64,000 nt of DNA from assembly GCA_008360955.1 (NCBI GenBank), contig LUCM01007949.1, positions 105,937-169,936 of the forward strand. The letters run 5' to 3'. Position numbers and translations under genes: made by a program. The notes beneath the pieces are model-generated. The model did not search any database. It was given only the letters and a program-made list of their open reading frames with translations, and was not told where the DNA came from. How positions within the stretch are numbered: the first letter of the stretch is position 1; every line of letters begins with the position of its first letter. Source of the DNA: Fasciolopsis buskii (lineage: Eukaryota > Platyhelminthes > Trematoda > Plagiorchiida > Fasciolidae). This document shows positions 48,440-62,065 of the stretch, piece by piece.

Positions 48440-50939
48440 CTAATAATAAAGTGATAGCAGCCAACGAAAATAAAATAATTAAGCACAGTAGTATAAACAA
48501 GACTAAGTAAAAAATCTAACAATCAAACCATGATAAATATACTTTGGCTGATCTGATTTGAATGTTTAGTTTGTAAGTTCCAATTTCAAGCGGCTGGACT
48601 GGTTGTTTTGAGTATTCCGAGAGTTTTGACGACGCCAGTCCACTAAGCGGCTAACTCTTGCCAAAACCGGCGAGTAATCGGACAAGTACATTTCAGTGTC
48701 AAAGTTACTCGCCTCACTTGGGACACGGTTCCTATATTGTCTGTTTTCCTAGGATATGGAGCGGGGTGTCTCCAACAATTTATAAACATATATTCCCCTA
48801 TCAATATTTGCTTCTATTTTGATTAGGCTGAACGGTTCTCTCGTCGTGCTCAGGTGAAATTGGCAACTCGAAAAGACGTAAGAGTGTGTGACAAATTTTC
48901 GATGGATTTTCTTCCAAAGTTTACTTTGCCCAAGCGCTTTACCGGTCATCACAGTAGTGGATGATGAATTGTCATATCCACTTTCGTGAATAAGGGTCAG
49001 CACAATTGCGAAGATATCTCTATTGGTGTTTCAGTAGATAATGTGAGTAAAACCGCCTGACCAGGTCAGTTAATAACGATGAGCCGAACTGGACAGCAAA
49101 CTACCCGATCACTGCTTGCTGCTCTTTGAGGACCGATATAAGCGACTCGACTGTGACTAATAAACGTACTTTTTTGTCTGCTCGGCTTGGTTTTTCTAGC
49201 TAGAATTAGTGTAAACGAGAGACAAGATCGGTTGACGACTTTCGAGATCAAGCAAGAGCAAAAGTTTTTTATCTTTTGTTTTTGGTTCAACATAACCACT
49301 TTTGCGCATCCATCAACAAAGTTATTTGGTCGCCGAATTAATATGTTAAACCTTTTTCATTTCTTTGCAGGCTACTTAGATTTCCTGTCTTAATAGGCTG
49401 TTAATCCACATTCCATATCAGCCAGCACTGGAAGCATTAACATATCTTCCTTGACTATGTGGACAAAATGCAAGCAACGTTAGCAATCCTCTGTCCGGGT
49501 CTACATATATAAACTTCTTTTGTGAAATTAAAAGAAATATAACCAACTCTCTGCTTGTTAAAAGTTTCGATTGATATTAAGCACAGTGATTCAGTTAGCA
49601 AATTATATACGTATAATATAGTTTTTCTTAGATAGTTACACAAATTTTGACTTGGCACTGCATTTTTATTCAGATTACTACCCCTTACGTTAAAGTACCA
49701 AGGATTTTGATGTTTCTAGCTCAGTGTTTCATTGTCACGATTCAACCAAAAGCAGTTAAAGGAGGGCGCTTGAATGAGTTTGGTTCAAGGACAACGATGA
49801 TCTAAGTCGAGGTCCCGTCTAAGTGGAAATTTCCCAATCGATTTTCAACAACGACCGTTAATCTTCAGCCGCTTCAGATTATTTCGATTATAAAATAAAT
49901 AATTGTAGCTCAAATTAACTACCTCGTTGTGAGTAGAATATTCATTGAAATAATCACTTCTGCTGTAAAGGAGAGTTAGTTAGCTTTTCTGAGTATAAAC
50001 TAGGATAAATGCTAAAACTCTTCAAAACAGGTTCCCGAAATTTTTACACGATATTGAAATTCCGTTTAACATTTTCCTGACGGGATCACATGAATAACGC
50101 GGACCAATGATATTTAACTGGTCCGATTGGGATCGACCAATAAATGCAAAAGATGAGTCTCTAAACAAATTCCTCGCATTTATCACTAATACTACTGTTC
50201 ATTCTCAAATGCCAGAAATTTCAGAGTAGTTGGCAAACAAAATTCAGAATTGTATCTTTGTGAGCGTTTAAAATTTGTACGTCTTCTATTGAAATGAATA
50301 ACGGCTTAAAAGAAATACGAATCACGCGACTGATTAAGATTCAATCTACATTTACGTTATGCTCATACCTAAACATGTTTATATATACTGCATCGTTTCA
50401 AATGGAACGCACGGCAGACGATTACCCTGTCTGATGGGAAATCAATTAGAGAATTGAACTGATTTGAAGATAAGGAAATGACTACTGTGGAAGAAAAAAA
50501 CGGGGTGATGTTTTTCATCATTTAATCCCTATTCAGTCTTCACGTATAGCCATGTTTTTCCATCCAAACTGAATACGTCTTTAATTCCACTAACCCCGAA
50601 GTTTGTTATTGTCAATTTGTTCTTAGACGAAATAATCCATGGGCAAAAATAGCTGCCAACAATGTTTGTCGTGCATTTTTCTAACAAGCTTTGTTAGTTA
50701 TCTTGATACAGCTGGCCTACACTTGAAGGAATGTCTACAAATTAGCCGAAGATGTGAAAGTTACAATGAAGCTAAACTACCCGCTGTTTGTTATGATTGT
50801 TAGTATGCTTTATCAAAATTCAAAGTTAGAATGAAATTTTCAGTGGATCCTCTCTTCATGAGATTTCCAATAATTTCTCGAATACGAGTAATTCTCGTCA
50901 AAAAAAGAAATCAAATTAGGCAAACTTTTATGTTTAGCA

Positions 50940-51115
50940 GCAAGACTCTAGCGGATTAAGGTTTTGGCGCTTTCAGATGCCGGTTGCGGGTTTGAATCCT
51001 ACCAACGAAGATCAACTTCCCCACTGTGTAGCTCTCTGTCGGCCGCGGCACACATTTCCAAAATGATGTACATTTTTACCTCACTAGTATAGAAGGCACG
51101 AAGATGAATAAAAGT
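50940..51115 (+). mobile_element. tRNA-derived SINE, family A (diverged)
   Basis: TTGCGGGTTTGAATCCTACC B box, AGATCAACTTCCCCACT junction, GTCGGCCGCGGC body block and the AATGATGTACATTTTTACC tail as in the 61907 copy. The A-box end is degraded. Confidence 0.65.
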
Positions 51116-51643
51116 TCATTGGCTTCTTTCACCGATTTCGGTAATCCCGATTCGCATGTGGTTGCAAGGAGACCAAGAAATAACGAACGCCCAGTCGGCA
51201 TCCTTGTATGCTGTTCATGTGGGTCCCATGAATAATGAACTGCCGAGGCCAGTTAGATACTCCGGCGAATGAAAAACTGATTATCGTATTTACAAGCCCA
51301 ATTTTCCGGCCAACATTGGGCCGTGCAATTTTATTGCAGATGACCGGGCAAATTTTGCCAAATATTGAACAAATTCCAATGTGAAAAGTTGTTGACCACG
51401 TTGGGATTCGAATAAGCACGCAGTCGTGACTTGCAATTCAGCACCGCGTGTACACTTCCCCACTCTCAATCGATATCTGCAAAAGGTGAATGCGTTTACC
51501 ACATCAGGAATATTTTTATTAGTTACAAGACATTTTATTGCCTAACTATTCTGCGTAATCTCCCAGATTTAGTTAGTGTTAAACGCGGAACGTCATCTGT
51601 GCGTCCTGAAGCGAATTCCTTGAACTGTACACGTTTGTTCGAG

Positions 51644-51662
51644 GGGTAGGGGGGGGGGCGGG
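51644..51662 (+). repeat. Poly-G tract
   Basis: Nearly pure G run (GGGGTAGGGGGGGGGGCGGG), a potential G-quadruplex and a likely sequencing-error spot. Confidence 0.8.
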
Positions 51663-52014
51663 AGAAACGTGTTGCCTGGTGAAAATTTGTCTTCACTGTT
51701 TCCGTAGTTTTTGATGTTCGATTTGTCCCATTGCTCGGGGGACTCGGATATCCAGAGCATAATTAAACAATGAATTACCAGGTCTCTTGAAAGAACAGAA
51801 GCGATCATCATCAAACGGGAAAGGCTTGCTCACACTGCTTTAGAAAGTAGCGAGGTCAATTCGAAACAACAACTTTGAAGTTAATTGTAGAAATGCCAGC
51901 AAATTAAGTCATTCAGAGAACAAAATTGACCCGTCATATTCAAAACTTCCCCTGTCGTTGTCGGTCATTTTATTTCACATTAGTCATTGTTTGACATTGC
52001 TTCCCGGTTCGGAT

Positions 52015-52128
52015 GGATAAGCACCGCTGATGATTCCTAACAAGGATGAAACAGCTGTACAGTGCTTTCATGGTTTATTTATGATGAGTTGAGCGATGAT
52101 ATCACATGGTGAATTATTTTATGATGAT
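52015..52128 (+). mobile_element. Family B SINE tail fragment
   Basis: GATTCCTAACAAGGATGAAA, CAGCTGTACAGTGC and CACATGGTGAATTATTTTATG blocks of family B, without the tRNA-like head. Confidence 0.75.
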
Positions 52129-52726
52129 ATTGCTTTCATTTACCTCATTCCGCATATTCTGATTCTTACGTAGATCCGCAGGGATTTATTGGTTTTCACC
52201 AAACGACGGATTAAAGATAGTGACTAACGCCGTTATTGGGATTAAAATGGAACTGAGTTCCGGCGCCTTGCATTTTTGCTGTCCTTCAACACTACTCGAA
52301 TGCCTTCCTGAAGGAAAACTGACACTTTCTTGGGGCAGGGGAGAGTCGATTTATTTGTTGAAATTGCTCTGAAGTTGTCCAAATTTTGGCATTATCTTGG
52401 AAAATTCTTTTTTTCAAATAAGGAATGTCACTTTCAAAGACAGCACAAACATTTTGCCTATCACGTTTAACTGGTGCAATGACCATAATCAATACGCGCA
52501 CGCCGGTCGACACTGAACCTTCTGCTCGTCATGGGGAGAAATCATTGACGAATGGTCTTTCGATTGGAGTGACACAGGACAACGAGAATGATGAAAACAT
52601 GACGAACAAACTTTTTCTTTACTATGCAGATAAAACATCAGTCCACTTTAGAAAAAACCGAATCTGTTCAGATTCATGAAGCATCCAGTCAAGTATTCAT
52701 ACGTTATGGTTTATATTCAATTTGTT

Positions 52727-52895
52727 GGGGCCCGTAGCGGCAGTAGTCAAGAGGTCCTAGTCGTTGAGTTTCGACCTGAAGGCCATAGGTTCGAATCTCC
52801 CCACAACAAGCCACCTTTCCCACTTAGCAGCCCTCCTTTGGCCGCAGTCCTATCCTGATTATGATATACATGATGTTCTCATTAACAGGATGATT
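52727..52895 (+). mobile_element. tRNA-derived SINE, family A variant
   Basis: GGGGCCCGTAGCGGCAGTAG head, AGGTTCGAATCTCCCC B box, CACCTTTCCCACTTAGCAGC junction, TTGGCCGCAGTCC body and a tail with ATGATATACATGATG. The head differs from the GCCGGCGG type, so it may be a subfamily. Confidence 0.7.
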
Positions 52896-53780
52896 AAAAG
52901 ATAATGGTATAGCAAACAGTTCCTGAATACCCACGGTTAACCAATTATCGTCAGTTAAAGAACTTCAGAAACAACAGTTGTGAGTTGGTGACGGATATGA
53001 GAAGGGAGATACTTATGTATTCACGGAGTTCTGATCGCTGAGCTTGGCGTTTAAGTCGCAAACCTTTTATCACTAGTGCAGGTGACGTCATCAGGGCAAG
53101 CGCGCAGATGTTGAGGTTTTCTATGTACAGGTTTGCTACTTTCTATGACCTTGAACATCTTCAACGACCTTGACATGGAAACTAGACGTCTCTTCTAGCG
53201 CGATCTCCGGGATTCAAGTCATACAGGCCCATGATCACAAAATTTAGTCATTTATGCGGATCTGTCTAAGCAACCGAACCACATAATGTTCACATATTCG
53301 AACTAAAAACAACGACACAACTAAACGGATCAAACATTTCAAGCCGAATGTCAATCGTCTAGGATCAAAGATCAATTAAACGCAGATCAAGTCGGAAACG
53401 GAAGCAAAGTTTCCGGTTGCCGAAGTAGTTCAACGTCAAAGTCAATGGCCGCCGCAAGGATAGAGAAGAATCCCCAAAACTGTGCAATTACACTGAAGAC
53501 GCCACCTCAACTAATGATTGGTCATTTGCGACCTAAAAGCCAAGCTCAGCTATTCGAACCCCGTTGAAAGTCAACATCCGGATCTACGACCAACACACAT
53601 TTTCAAGCCCATTAGGATTCTTATGTTGTTTGGGAGTAGACGTTTCCACCGCTTGCTGGTCTGCTCATCCCGTTTTCCTCCATGTCATTTTCTTTCGGTC
53701 TGATTTTCCTTTTTTTATTCACAACTGATTTCCGAAAGACGAAATTTACAAAAAAAAGAGAAACAAAACGAAGGACTTAC

Positions 53781-53934
53781 GAATCGCCATTTGAAACACG
53801 TTTTTCAAACAGGCTTCTATAGGAATTTTCAGGTGGTTTATTCCGTCTCAGAACGATCGTTTTATTCTCTCGTAGATGATCAATTTTTGGGAGCCGATTG
53901 TCCGAAGTTGTTGATGGAAATCGACCGCTGGGTC
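53781..53934 (-). CDS. Exon of the unknown-function gene
   Basis: 154 nt: two bases, 50 codons, two bases. Acceptor CGTTTTTCAG, donor GATTC|GTAAGTC. Encodes PSGRFPSTTSDNRLP, IDHLRENKTIVLRRN and SYRSLFEKRVSNGD, basic and polar. Both split codons agree with neighbours: it needs one base at the start and gives two at the end. Confidence 0.9.
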
Positions 53935-56900
53935 CTGAAAAACGAATGTCAAATTCGTGCAAGTATTTTCCTTTGTGGAATGTTTCCACTCATGTGGAGC
54001 ATTCAGTGAGTCTGCGGTGAGAATGAATTGGAACAATCAGCTTATAGTTACCTGAGAATTAGAATGTCCTTAATTCAAGGACATTTTATCGTCACAAGGT
54101 CATGAGGGTTGAAGTGGATTGGTCAACTAATACTCATATCATTTAAGCTAAATAAAGTACATCTTCAGTAACTAATTTCTAGTGTTCAATAAGGACTGAA
54201 TTTATTGCACGATAATTTGCAACCAATCAGCACGTGTTCCAGTATCCAGTGATAGTGGGAGTCACCCATTTTTTCGATTTCTATTTGACGAACTGTTACA
54301 TGAAGAAGGTAAAAGCTCCGTTGTTTTGTATTTAAGGGTAGGACACTGTCAGTTTGCAACCTGAAATCCGTAAGGGAAGTTATAGATCCCGAAAGTGAGT
54401 CCGTGGATTAGCACAGTATGTTACTTCCTATTCGACCAAGTGGGGTAAAGTGCACCTGCATAGCGTAACTCCATTTTGTAAGCTGAAACGGGAGTAAACC
54501 GGAGAAGCTGTTGATGAGAGCCTTCCCTGCATAAAGTAATCAGTAGAATCGTACTTAATTAGGTGGTCAAATTCAAAGGGTTGTAACAGTTGGCAAGTCG
54601 TGCTTCATTGCTGTGTACTTTCGGGGGCTACATGCTGAATAAATATGGAATAGATTAAAGTTAACTTTCTACACTGTTGCCCCCTAGAATGAATGCCAGT
54701 TGGGCGGCTCATTATGCTTGCTGTTCGAAGATTTTTTGCTCTTTAGTGTGATTTACTGTGACAGAAGTTTGTGTGTCGACCGAGAAAGTATATTCTACCA
54801 AGGTGGGAGCGAAGATTGTTCGGGAATATGTTCTGAAGGCGATTAGCATAAAGTAGTGGTAATATTGCACTTTTCTATTCCTTCTCTGGGTCGTGCACAG
54901 AAGCGTCATGGTTCACGGAAGGCGCAACATTTGATTAGATTTTGCTATCTATTCATCCTCGGCGACAGGATTCGATTTCTTGACATTGCCTACGACGATA
55001 GTTGTGTGACCACCACTCAACGTCCACCACATCGTTGAAGGAAGTCAAGACTCACTGGCTATCGAAATAAAGTAAAATGGTGGAAGGAATATCAAAGTAC
55101 GAGAGCTCTGGGACTAGGAAGCGGTATAAAAATGCTCCGAACACTTCACAAAACAAACTTTACTGTTTATCAGCCTGCAGTTTAATCATTCACGATACAT
55201 AGCGTTACAGCTGCTTTCTGTAGCAAGCAAATAAATTTTACAACCAAACCGCCTGGGAACTTGGTTGAGCTAATTTCTACTCAGTCTCAGATCCATCGGG
55301 AAGAGTTTTGGTTTTGAATGAGATCTCGAGGCAATCCGCCGGTGACAACGATACAGTTAGAACCACGGACTGAAGCAACGCAGAGTAATGTTCATATTGC
55401 AAGGCATGTTAATTCGAAGAGAATGTGATCTAATGGTGATTCCTAGGTGTGTTTTAATTACGTACACTCTAACTGCCAAATATGGTCGTTTCCGACAAAT
55501 TAAGTCCAGAGATTAAGGTTTCTGATACCTACTCATCCTCATATTTTGCGTGCGTCCACTCATAACTCAGATACGATTTGTCTTCAAGAACAGTATATAT
55601 CGAGCTAGCCTATCATTGATTATTCAGAATGCCAATTTTAATTAATGTATCTTGTACTATATATGCGTAGTTTGATATACTGTGGCACAGAAATGCTTGC
55701 TTGAAAATCCCTACTAAAATGTGGCGATGTTCTTAATGCATCCAGCATATCACTCATTGTATTACAATTGATTTGAATAAATAATGTCCAGTTGAATGTA
55801 GAATTCAGATTACTTTGGGGTTCCGATGATCATAAGCTAACGATTCCTGGCCCAGACGAGACAAATAGTAAGGTCGAGTTTCCGATAAAAAACGATTTTC
55901 TGTTCGTTGTAATCAGCCATATTGTAAGACAATCCTTGTATACATTGGAAGCCTCTAAGATGAAATATTAAAAAAGCTTACATTCGGTGTGCCTTTTCAT
56001 CAGTGGTATGCTTCGTATAGGGATGGATGAACAAAATTTCCCTTAAAGAAGACTTCTGGTTTCATAGTCATTGTCGCTTGTCAAGTACGCGCTTCTGTAC
56101 CAAAAATACGACTTTAACAACTCATGCTTTCTAATTTTGTGTCTCCTTTCGGAAGATTAGTCCTGTATGACCGACAAAAACTTCCGACTAATCAGCTTGT
56201 GATTCTTAGATTGAACTATCATCCACTCAGGGCCTTATTGATCCCGATGAGATCCCAGTCCAGATTGTGAAACTATTTTATCAATTGCTGCCCAATAGAC
56301 GGTTCGATTCTAGTCATATTCTAATTTGTTTCTAGCCAGGCCATTCGAGTTATAAACAAAAATGCAACAAGTCATTTGCACTTGAACAATCGGAGATTTA
56401 TCATGGAAGAATAAGAGATTCCACTATCGTTACAGTATTATATTGTTTCAGACAAAGAAACCTTACTAGTTTTATCAGTAATTTCGACTGTTTCTGGACA
56501 CAGTGACTACAAATTAATTAGCGCATACGAAATGACGTGGACTGATTTGCTGAAGCGATTCCTTGTCTAATGTCTTGAAGATCAGAGTTCTCATTCATTT
56601 ATTAATATTTCATAAGAGGACTTTGTTTCTTTACTCATTACTTGTTGGATTTCTCGTCTTCTACTCAAACGGTAACATGAAGTCTGTCACCCAAAAATTG
56701 GCAACACGTGATCTCAATGGGAAATTGAATTAGATTCAGCAAAACAAAATCACCATATTCGGACATCACTGATAAGTATCTTATTTGTTCCGGTGCTTCA
56801 TCATGGACACAGACTACTGAGCTCAAACACGAAATTTGACACACACACACACACAAACATTTTGTCGTTTGTATCTATTGTTTGCATTGTTTCAAGCTGA

Positions 56901-56949
56901 ACCATGTGCAAAAGAGTTGTGAATCGGTATGTGTGTCTAGCTGACTTAC
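53935..56949 (-). other. Intron (3.0 kb)
   Basis: AT-rich, no SINE of either family, no recognised gene. A (CA)n tract at 56839-56854 lies about 100 bp before the 57142-56950 exon's donor end. Confidence 0.7.
56839..56854. repeat. (CA)n microsatellite
   Basis: About eight CA units. Confidence 0.85.
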
Positions 56950-57142
56950 TGTCTTGTACGGTTATCACACGTTCTAATGGTTGGGTATCAACGTTCGCCT
57001 TCAAAAATGTTTCCTTGGCTCGATTCACCGTGTGGTTGTTCTCCGTATTCCGTTGTCTGTCAACCTGTTGAAGTTTTTGATTTAGCTCGTTCCATCGTCT
57101 CGATGGACTGTGATTGTTGTCGGAATCGCTGAACTCAGTTAC
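56950..57142 (-). CDS. Exon of the unknown-function gene
   Basis: 193 nt: 64 codons plus one base. Acceptor TTTAACCTCAG, donor GACA|GTAAGTC. Encodes VTEFSDSDNNHSPSRRWNEL, then NQKLQQVDRQRN and NRAKETFLKANVD, polar with helical potential around LNQKLQQVDRQ. The last base A joins GA of the next exon to give an Arg codon. Confidence 0.9.
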
Positions 57143-60100
57143 CTGAGGTTAAACAAAGCAAAATTAGTTTGTGGGATTTTGTGAACGCATGAACTAAACG
57201 TGCGGTTTATTATAATTGGTATGACAGAAAACTATCGGACAAATGGGTAACCTCGTACATCCAAAACCAGCATATCTGCAGGTGTCTACATTGTTGGTTC
57301 CAAGTATGCATTGTGTGATGCGGACACTCCACTGACTGTTGAGAAGTTACGGAACCATTGTAGATCTGTTTCACACTGGTTGGGAATCATTAGCGGTGTG
57401 TATCCACCACGCCCGCACTGGGACGCGAACTCGGGGCGAACGTTTGTGAGTCAAACCCCATAGGCATTAACCCAACTGCTAAGGATTTCAGTGGGCTTTG
57501 GAAATTGAGCGCTTATCCCTCTGTTCGGTGGGGATTAGCAGGTTTGCACCCCCACAAAGAAGCTGGATATCATTTAGAGTCGATCAAATGGCAAGCAAGC
57601 ATCCATAGCCAGCGACCATTAGCTTTGTGCTAAAGAGCACTGGCTTCCAATACTCAAAGAAGTAAGAGAGAATGAGGACTATTGAAAGATAAACTGATCT
57701 GTTTATATATATACATATAATTAAAGGTTTCAAGTGCAGGAACGACACTGATTGCGAGACTGAACTATAACGTTAACCGTATCCCTCCGTCTCTTTGAGG
57801 GATCTCGTGAATCTCAACTCGGTATTTTAACTTGATCAATACCAGTCAGTCTATCAGTTAACGTCTTCAACCTCGTGATATAATGGTCACCTTGATTCAT
57901 CCTTCAGCTACTACCATCCTCAGACAGAAACCGCTGCGAGACAGTCCTTCTGTGGGTATTCACAAATCATGATCAGACTACCTTAAACCACTCTGATTCA
58001 TTTTTTCCCAACCATTGATCGTGGTGGCGGAATACGTTGCACGTAACCTCCGAGTTAGTGAGAAACTTGTCTCGTTATATTTTACAAATACCGTCAGGAC
58101 AACGGTGTTTAAGCACCAAAAATCTTCCTAGCTCTTCCGTAGTATGAATGTGGTGGTCATTTTATCACGCACTTTAATACTTAAGAAATTCATAAATTGA
58201 TCTATGCTATATCACTGGTGGAATTCGCTGCCTAGTGCAACTGCTCCTTGTTAAATAGTTTTTCGAGAGGCAAACTCATTAAATTTTACAACGTCGATAC
58301 AATAAGAAGTCTTGGTAAACAGCAAGTGAATTGGAAAGAATTAAATTAAAATATATGCAACAGTTTAGTAAGATTCCTCAAAGAACTGGTTTTGGAGGTG
58401 GTTAGAGGACCAACAAGTCTCAGGAGGGAACCCTAACCACTGTCCTTGACTCAAAACGTCTCATTATTAAAATAAAGGGTGTTTTAGCCTAGCGAGAGAG
58501 CTTAGGGTGGAAATATACAAATCAATACCCCCAAGTTGTAGTCAGCGGCTAGCACAGCCGTGGTCATGCTTCACAATGACGGATTAAGCATGCAGATTAT
58601 TACATTTACGCAAATCATTTGAAATAGTAGACGGACAATGCTATGGAGCCTCGGGCTTGAAGCAGTATAACGAATACGGTTCTCAGCCAAAGCATTCGAT
58701 TCTGCCAAAAACCCGTCCTCCATGGAGCGTGAGTTAGCTGAATGGAAGCCCATCTTCGTGAATCAATTACACTTCCACACTCTCCTAATTGAGTTTCCAG
58801 GTAAAATCAATCCCGAATCGAAGAACCAGGAGACTAATTCATCAGGCTTCTACCGAGTTACCTCTCAGGGACTGTTAAATCTTCCGTTCCAAATTAGTTT
58901 ACGTGATTAGCGCGCAAGCTGTCAACCACATCAAAATCTGGACTCGTTTCGACCGTGACACTTACGAGCTTCTACCAACATGACTGACATGCATGTTGAC
59001 CTGGACGTTTCAACGAGCAGCACGCAATTTGTACTTAAGGGACAAAATCTCCGTAAACCAACTGGAAGGATGAAAAAACATCAGCAACCCTCCCGAAGAC
59101 AAAGATGCATTTTCTGTGCAAAAAAATAAAAAAAACTACTCGGACAAGGCAAAAATTTTGCTTGCTTTTGTCGAACTCAAACCATTTTATTGTCATCGGA
59201 GGATTGTATGTCGAGGGACTCAGAAATGCATTCAATGCTGGTAATTTTTGTCACGAATACCACGTTTTGCTAGTCTCTTAGGTTTGGGTTGATTGGAATC
59301 ATATTATTTTCATACCCCGTGCATACTGTCTTCGTCTGAGAAAGCCGGTCACTTGGTCATTCTGTTTGGTCTATTAGAGCCATTAATAGATTTAACGGAT
59401 TCTAAATCATTTTAATGAAGTTGGAAAGCGTGAAACATTCTGAAAAATGCGAAATAATATATAATAATATGCACTTCTCGATTCCTTATAGGACAGTTAG
59501 GAACTAGTATGCCTTTGTTACTTCTCGTTTGGTACCTGGTGTCAGTAAGTCTAAGAATCATTTTCAATTACGAATAAGGCGAACGCTTGTTCTAAGGCAG
59601 AAAATACTACTAACAAATTGGCGATCATCGAATTCAGCTGAAAAATATCATTGGAGGAAAGCTACTAGAGATGACCATGAGAATTACGTTGTGACGTTTG
59701 TTTCGTATTAGTAAGATATTGATCAAATCAAAAATTTTCCTCATCAACAAATTAGGCTAAGTAAAAGAACCAGCTTGCAGTAAGTAATACTGGACAATCG
59801 TTCTCCGATCGATGATGACACAATACGAAGCGAGCAGCTGCTCGTGTTTTGCTCATTCTTTATTGATTAACTTGTTTGAAGTATTGAGTAGCACAAACTA
59901 GTGAAAATCTATTTAATGTCACTTTTCGTCACGTTATTATTTGAGAAATTAATTTGAAGAAGGTTTACAACACTCATGATTTTCTTTGATGTCAACAAAC
60001 ACAGTCCCCGTGAGAACCACACAACGTGTGTGTGTGTATTTGTCGCCAATGCTCCTGAATGATTAAATAATCACGGGAACCAAAGTATGTCGCTGTTCTC

Positions 60101-60664
60101 AACATGCTAACTTTAGGCGCCACTATATTCTTTCTGACAAGGGACGCAGACAGAAATGGCCATAACTGGACCCGTGATTGCTCGAGAGATTCGATTATTT
60201 GGCACCAACGTTCATTCGATGAACCAGTCCGAATCAATGGTGAAAAAATCATCAATGATTGCTCTATGGACTCTATCTACAATAAAATTGGCTTGATAAA
60301 CATAACCTAAGTGTTGGAAAAAGACAAAACCCGTTTGGTATGTGCCTCTACAAACCCAGAAAAAGACTTGCGGAATTGGTCCAGTTGTGAAAAGCCCTCG
60401 ATCTCCACGGGATCCAAATACACGCAAGGACACAACCCAAACATGTCTGCGAAACCCGTTCGGTATGACCCAGCAATTTATCTGGCAGGGACTACACGCG
60501 ATGCAAATGCATGGGTTGTGTCCACGCTCGGGTTTGAATCCTTCCCAGGTCAAAACTTTTCACAGTTGAATCGATTCTACATTTGTCAAAATTTGCCAGC
60601 CAACCTTCATATCCTAATTAAAAACGGATGTGGTTTGGAGATGAAATGTCTCCTAGGAACTTAC
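57143..60664 (-). other. Intron (3.5 kb)
   Basis: Contains a family B SINE head (57378-57475). A TATATATATACATATA run lies at 57704-57719. No gene seen elsewhere. Confidence 0.7.
57378..57475 (-). mobile_element. Family B SINE head fragment
   Basis: The - strand carries GGGGTTTGACTCACAAACG and CGCCCCGAGTTCGCGTCCC, then GTGCGGGCGTGGTGGATACAC, matching the family B head and body junction. The A-box end is degraded. Confidence 0.65.
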
Positions 60665-60993
60665 CACTTCATCCTCGGAGTCATTGCGAAGGCTGATGTT
60701 TGGATGGCTCATGAATGGATCGTTTGCTGCTAACAAGCTGCTGTCTCGTGAATCGAGTTCCAGTGGCGGTACAAACACCTTTCTTCTTTGGGCCAAGTGT
60801 ATATCGTTCACGCTAGCGGATGATGTGTGGGAATCGGAGTCATCTGACTCGAAATTTTCGGAAATATTTCCCAAACGATCGTTATTCTCATCGTCGGAAA
60901 CAGAATCACCAAACAAGCATAAACTTTCCACTTTCGAGGCAATTAAACTGTTTTTATTATCGGACATTTGGCGTAATCCGCAGCGATTCAAAT
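60665..60993 (-). CDS. Acidic/serine-rich exon of the unknown-function gene
   Basis: 329 nt: two bases completing a codon plus 109 codons. Acceptor TTTTGCAG, donor GTG|GTAAGTT. Encodes acidic serine-rich sequence (FGDSVSDDENNDRLG, NFESDDSDSHTSS), then RRKVFVPPLELDSRDSS and ISLRNDSEDEV. Such runs of Ser next to acidic residues suggest disordered regions and possible casein-kinase-2-type sites (inference). It ends in phase 0 and joins the exon at 57142. Confidence 0.85.
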
Positions 60994-61454
60994 CTGCAAA
61001 ATGCAAAAGAAAAAGTATGCAAAATGTTAGGCGTTTTTAGCAAAATATGATTCAAAATAAAATGGAACCTTGAGCCCGTTTCGAAATTGCACGAGCAGTT
61101 TGTACGGAACCCTTTCCTGTCGAGTCAATGAAATGTTAAGTTACCAGCGAATGACCTTGCTTGCTAGGACATCTTTTCTGCTATTAAAATCGGGATTTCA
61201 ACTTGGAAATTCACGTAAAGCCGGTTGATCAGCAAAATACGTTTAAGCAAAATGCCTTAACCTAAGTTAATTCAAAGTAGGTACCCATGCATCCATTGTG
61301 TCTTGCGGTGCCTCGAAAATCCATCACAAGCGGTACTCGATGTAACTGCTCCAGTCAAAATTCACCAAACTTCTCATCTCTCGCAACTAGTGTTACAATC
61401 TCCAATTAATAACCATGGAAACGCTACAACTTTATTTCATTCTTGTTCAGAATT

Positions 61455-61600
61455 ATTAGCAATGTACATCCACTGAGCTCGAACTAGGAAAAATACCGGT
61501 GAAGAACGATTGTAAGTAGAAAGCCTTAACCGTTGCCTGACCGGGCAGGTTCCCAACGGTTTGTTGAAATTCGCCATATGTTATTACATTTATCCCAAAC
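61455..61600 (-). mobile_element. Family B SINE, degenerate
   Basis: The - strand has GCCCGGTCAGGCAACGGTTAAGGC, and upstream of it the leader AAATTTCAACAAACCGTTGGGA, corresponding to the family B head. B box lost. Confidence 0.55.
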
Positions 61601-61906
61601 TGATTACCATGGACACGGGCTGGCGGCTTAAACCAATCAAATTCTATCGATTGATAACCTCACTGCAAGTAGCCGAAGTAAGACGAACGATTTGCACGCA
61701 ATCTAAAAAGTTTGGTTACTTGGTTAGCGATAGTAGAAGAAGAAACATTTGTACGGTATTTTAATGATAAGTTTGGTTTTAATACCATACAAAAATAGTT
61801 TCATAAAGCATATGGTCTCCAATTAGGATGAAGAACGGTAGTGGAAGTTCCCCAGTTTCATCGGTCTAATTATTCATTCTTTCCTCATTTGTAAGATGCT
61901 GTTATT

Positions 61907-62065
61907 GGCCGGCGGTGGCCAAACGGACTTTTGGACGTGAAGGTCGCGGGTTCGAATGCTCCCACCGCCGGCCAACTTTCCCAATTGGCAGCCCTCTGCT
62001 GGCCGCGGCCCCATTCCCGAAAATTGGTGTACATTGTTGTTTCACTAATAAAGGAGGTGAAAGAT
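61907..62065 (+). mobile_element. tRNA-derived SINE, family A, well preserved
   Basis: GCCGGCGGTGGCCAAACGG head with A box, GGTCGCGGGTTCGAATGCTC B box, CCACCGCCGGCCAAC acceptor-strand complement, then GGCAGCCCTCTGCTGGCCGC and a tail GTGTACATTGTTGTTTCACT ending AATAAAGGAGG. Acceptor-like pairing GCCGGCGG with CCGCCGGC is intact. Confidence 0.85.

Larger units (their letters stand above)
48440..53780 (-). other. Intron (5.3 kb)
   Basis: Contains family A SINEs (50940-51115, 52727-52895), a family B tail (52015-52128) and a poly-G tract (51644-51662). No other gene seen. Confidence 0.7.

Noticed and set aside
60104..60733. Several overlapping frames of 68-140 codons on both strands near 60.1-60.7 kb
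   Set aside because: Part overlaps the antisense of the real exon at 60993-60665. The rest has no motif and probably includes an old SINE-like B-box remnant.
61907..61985. Functional tRNA gene
   Set aside because: Although the head folds like a tRNA and has A and B boxes, the same head with the same body recurs at several places, so it is a SINE. The same applies to the other family A and B heads.
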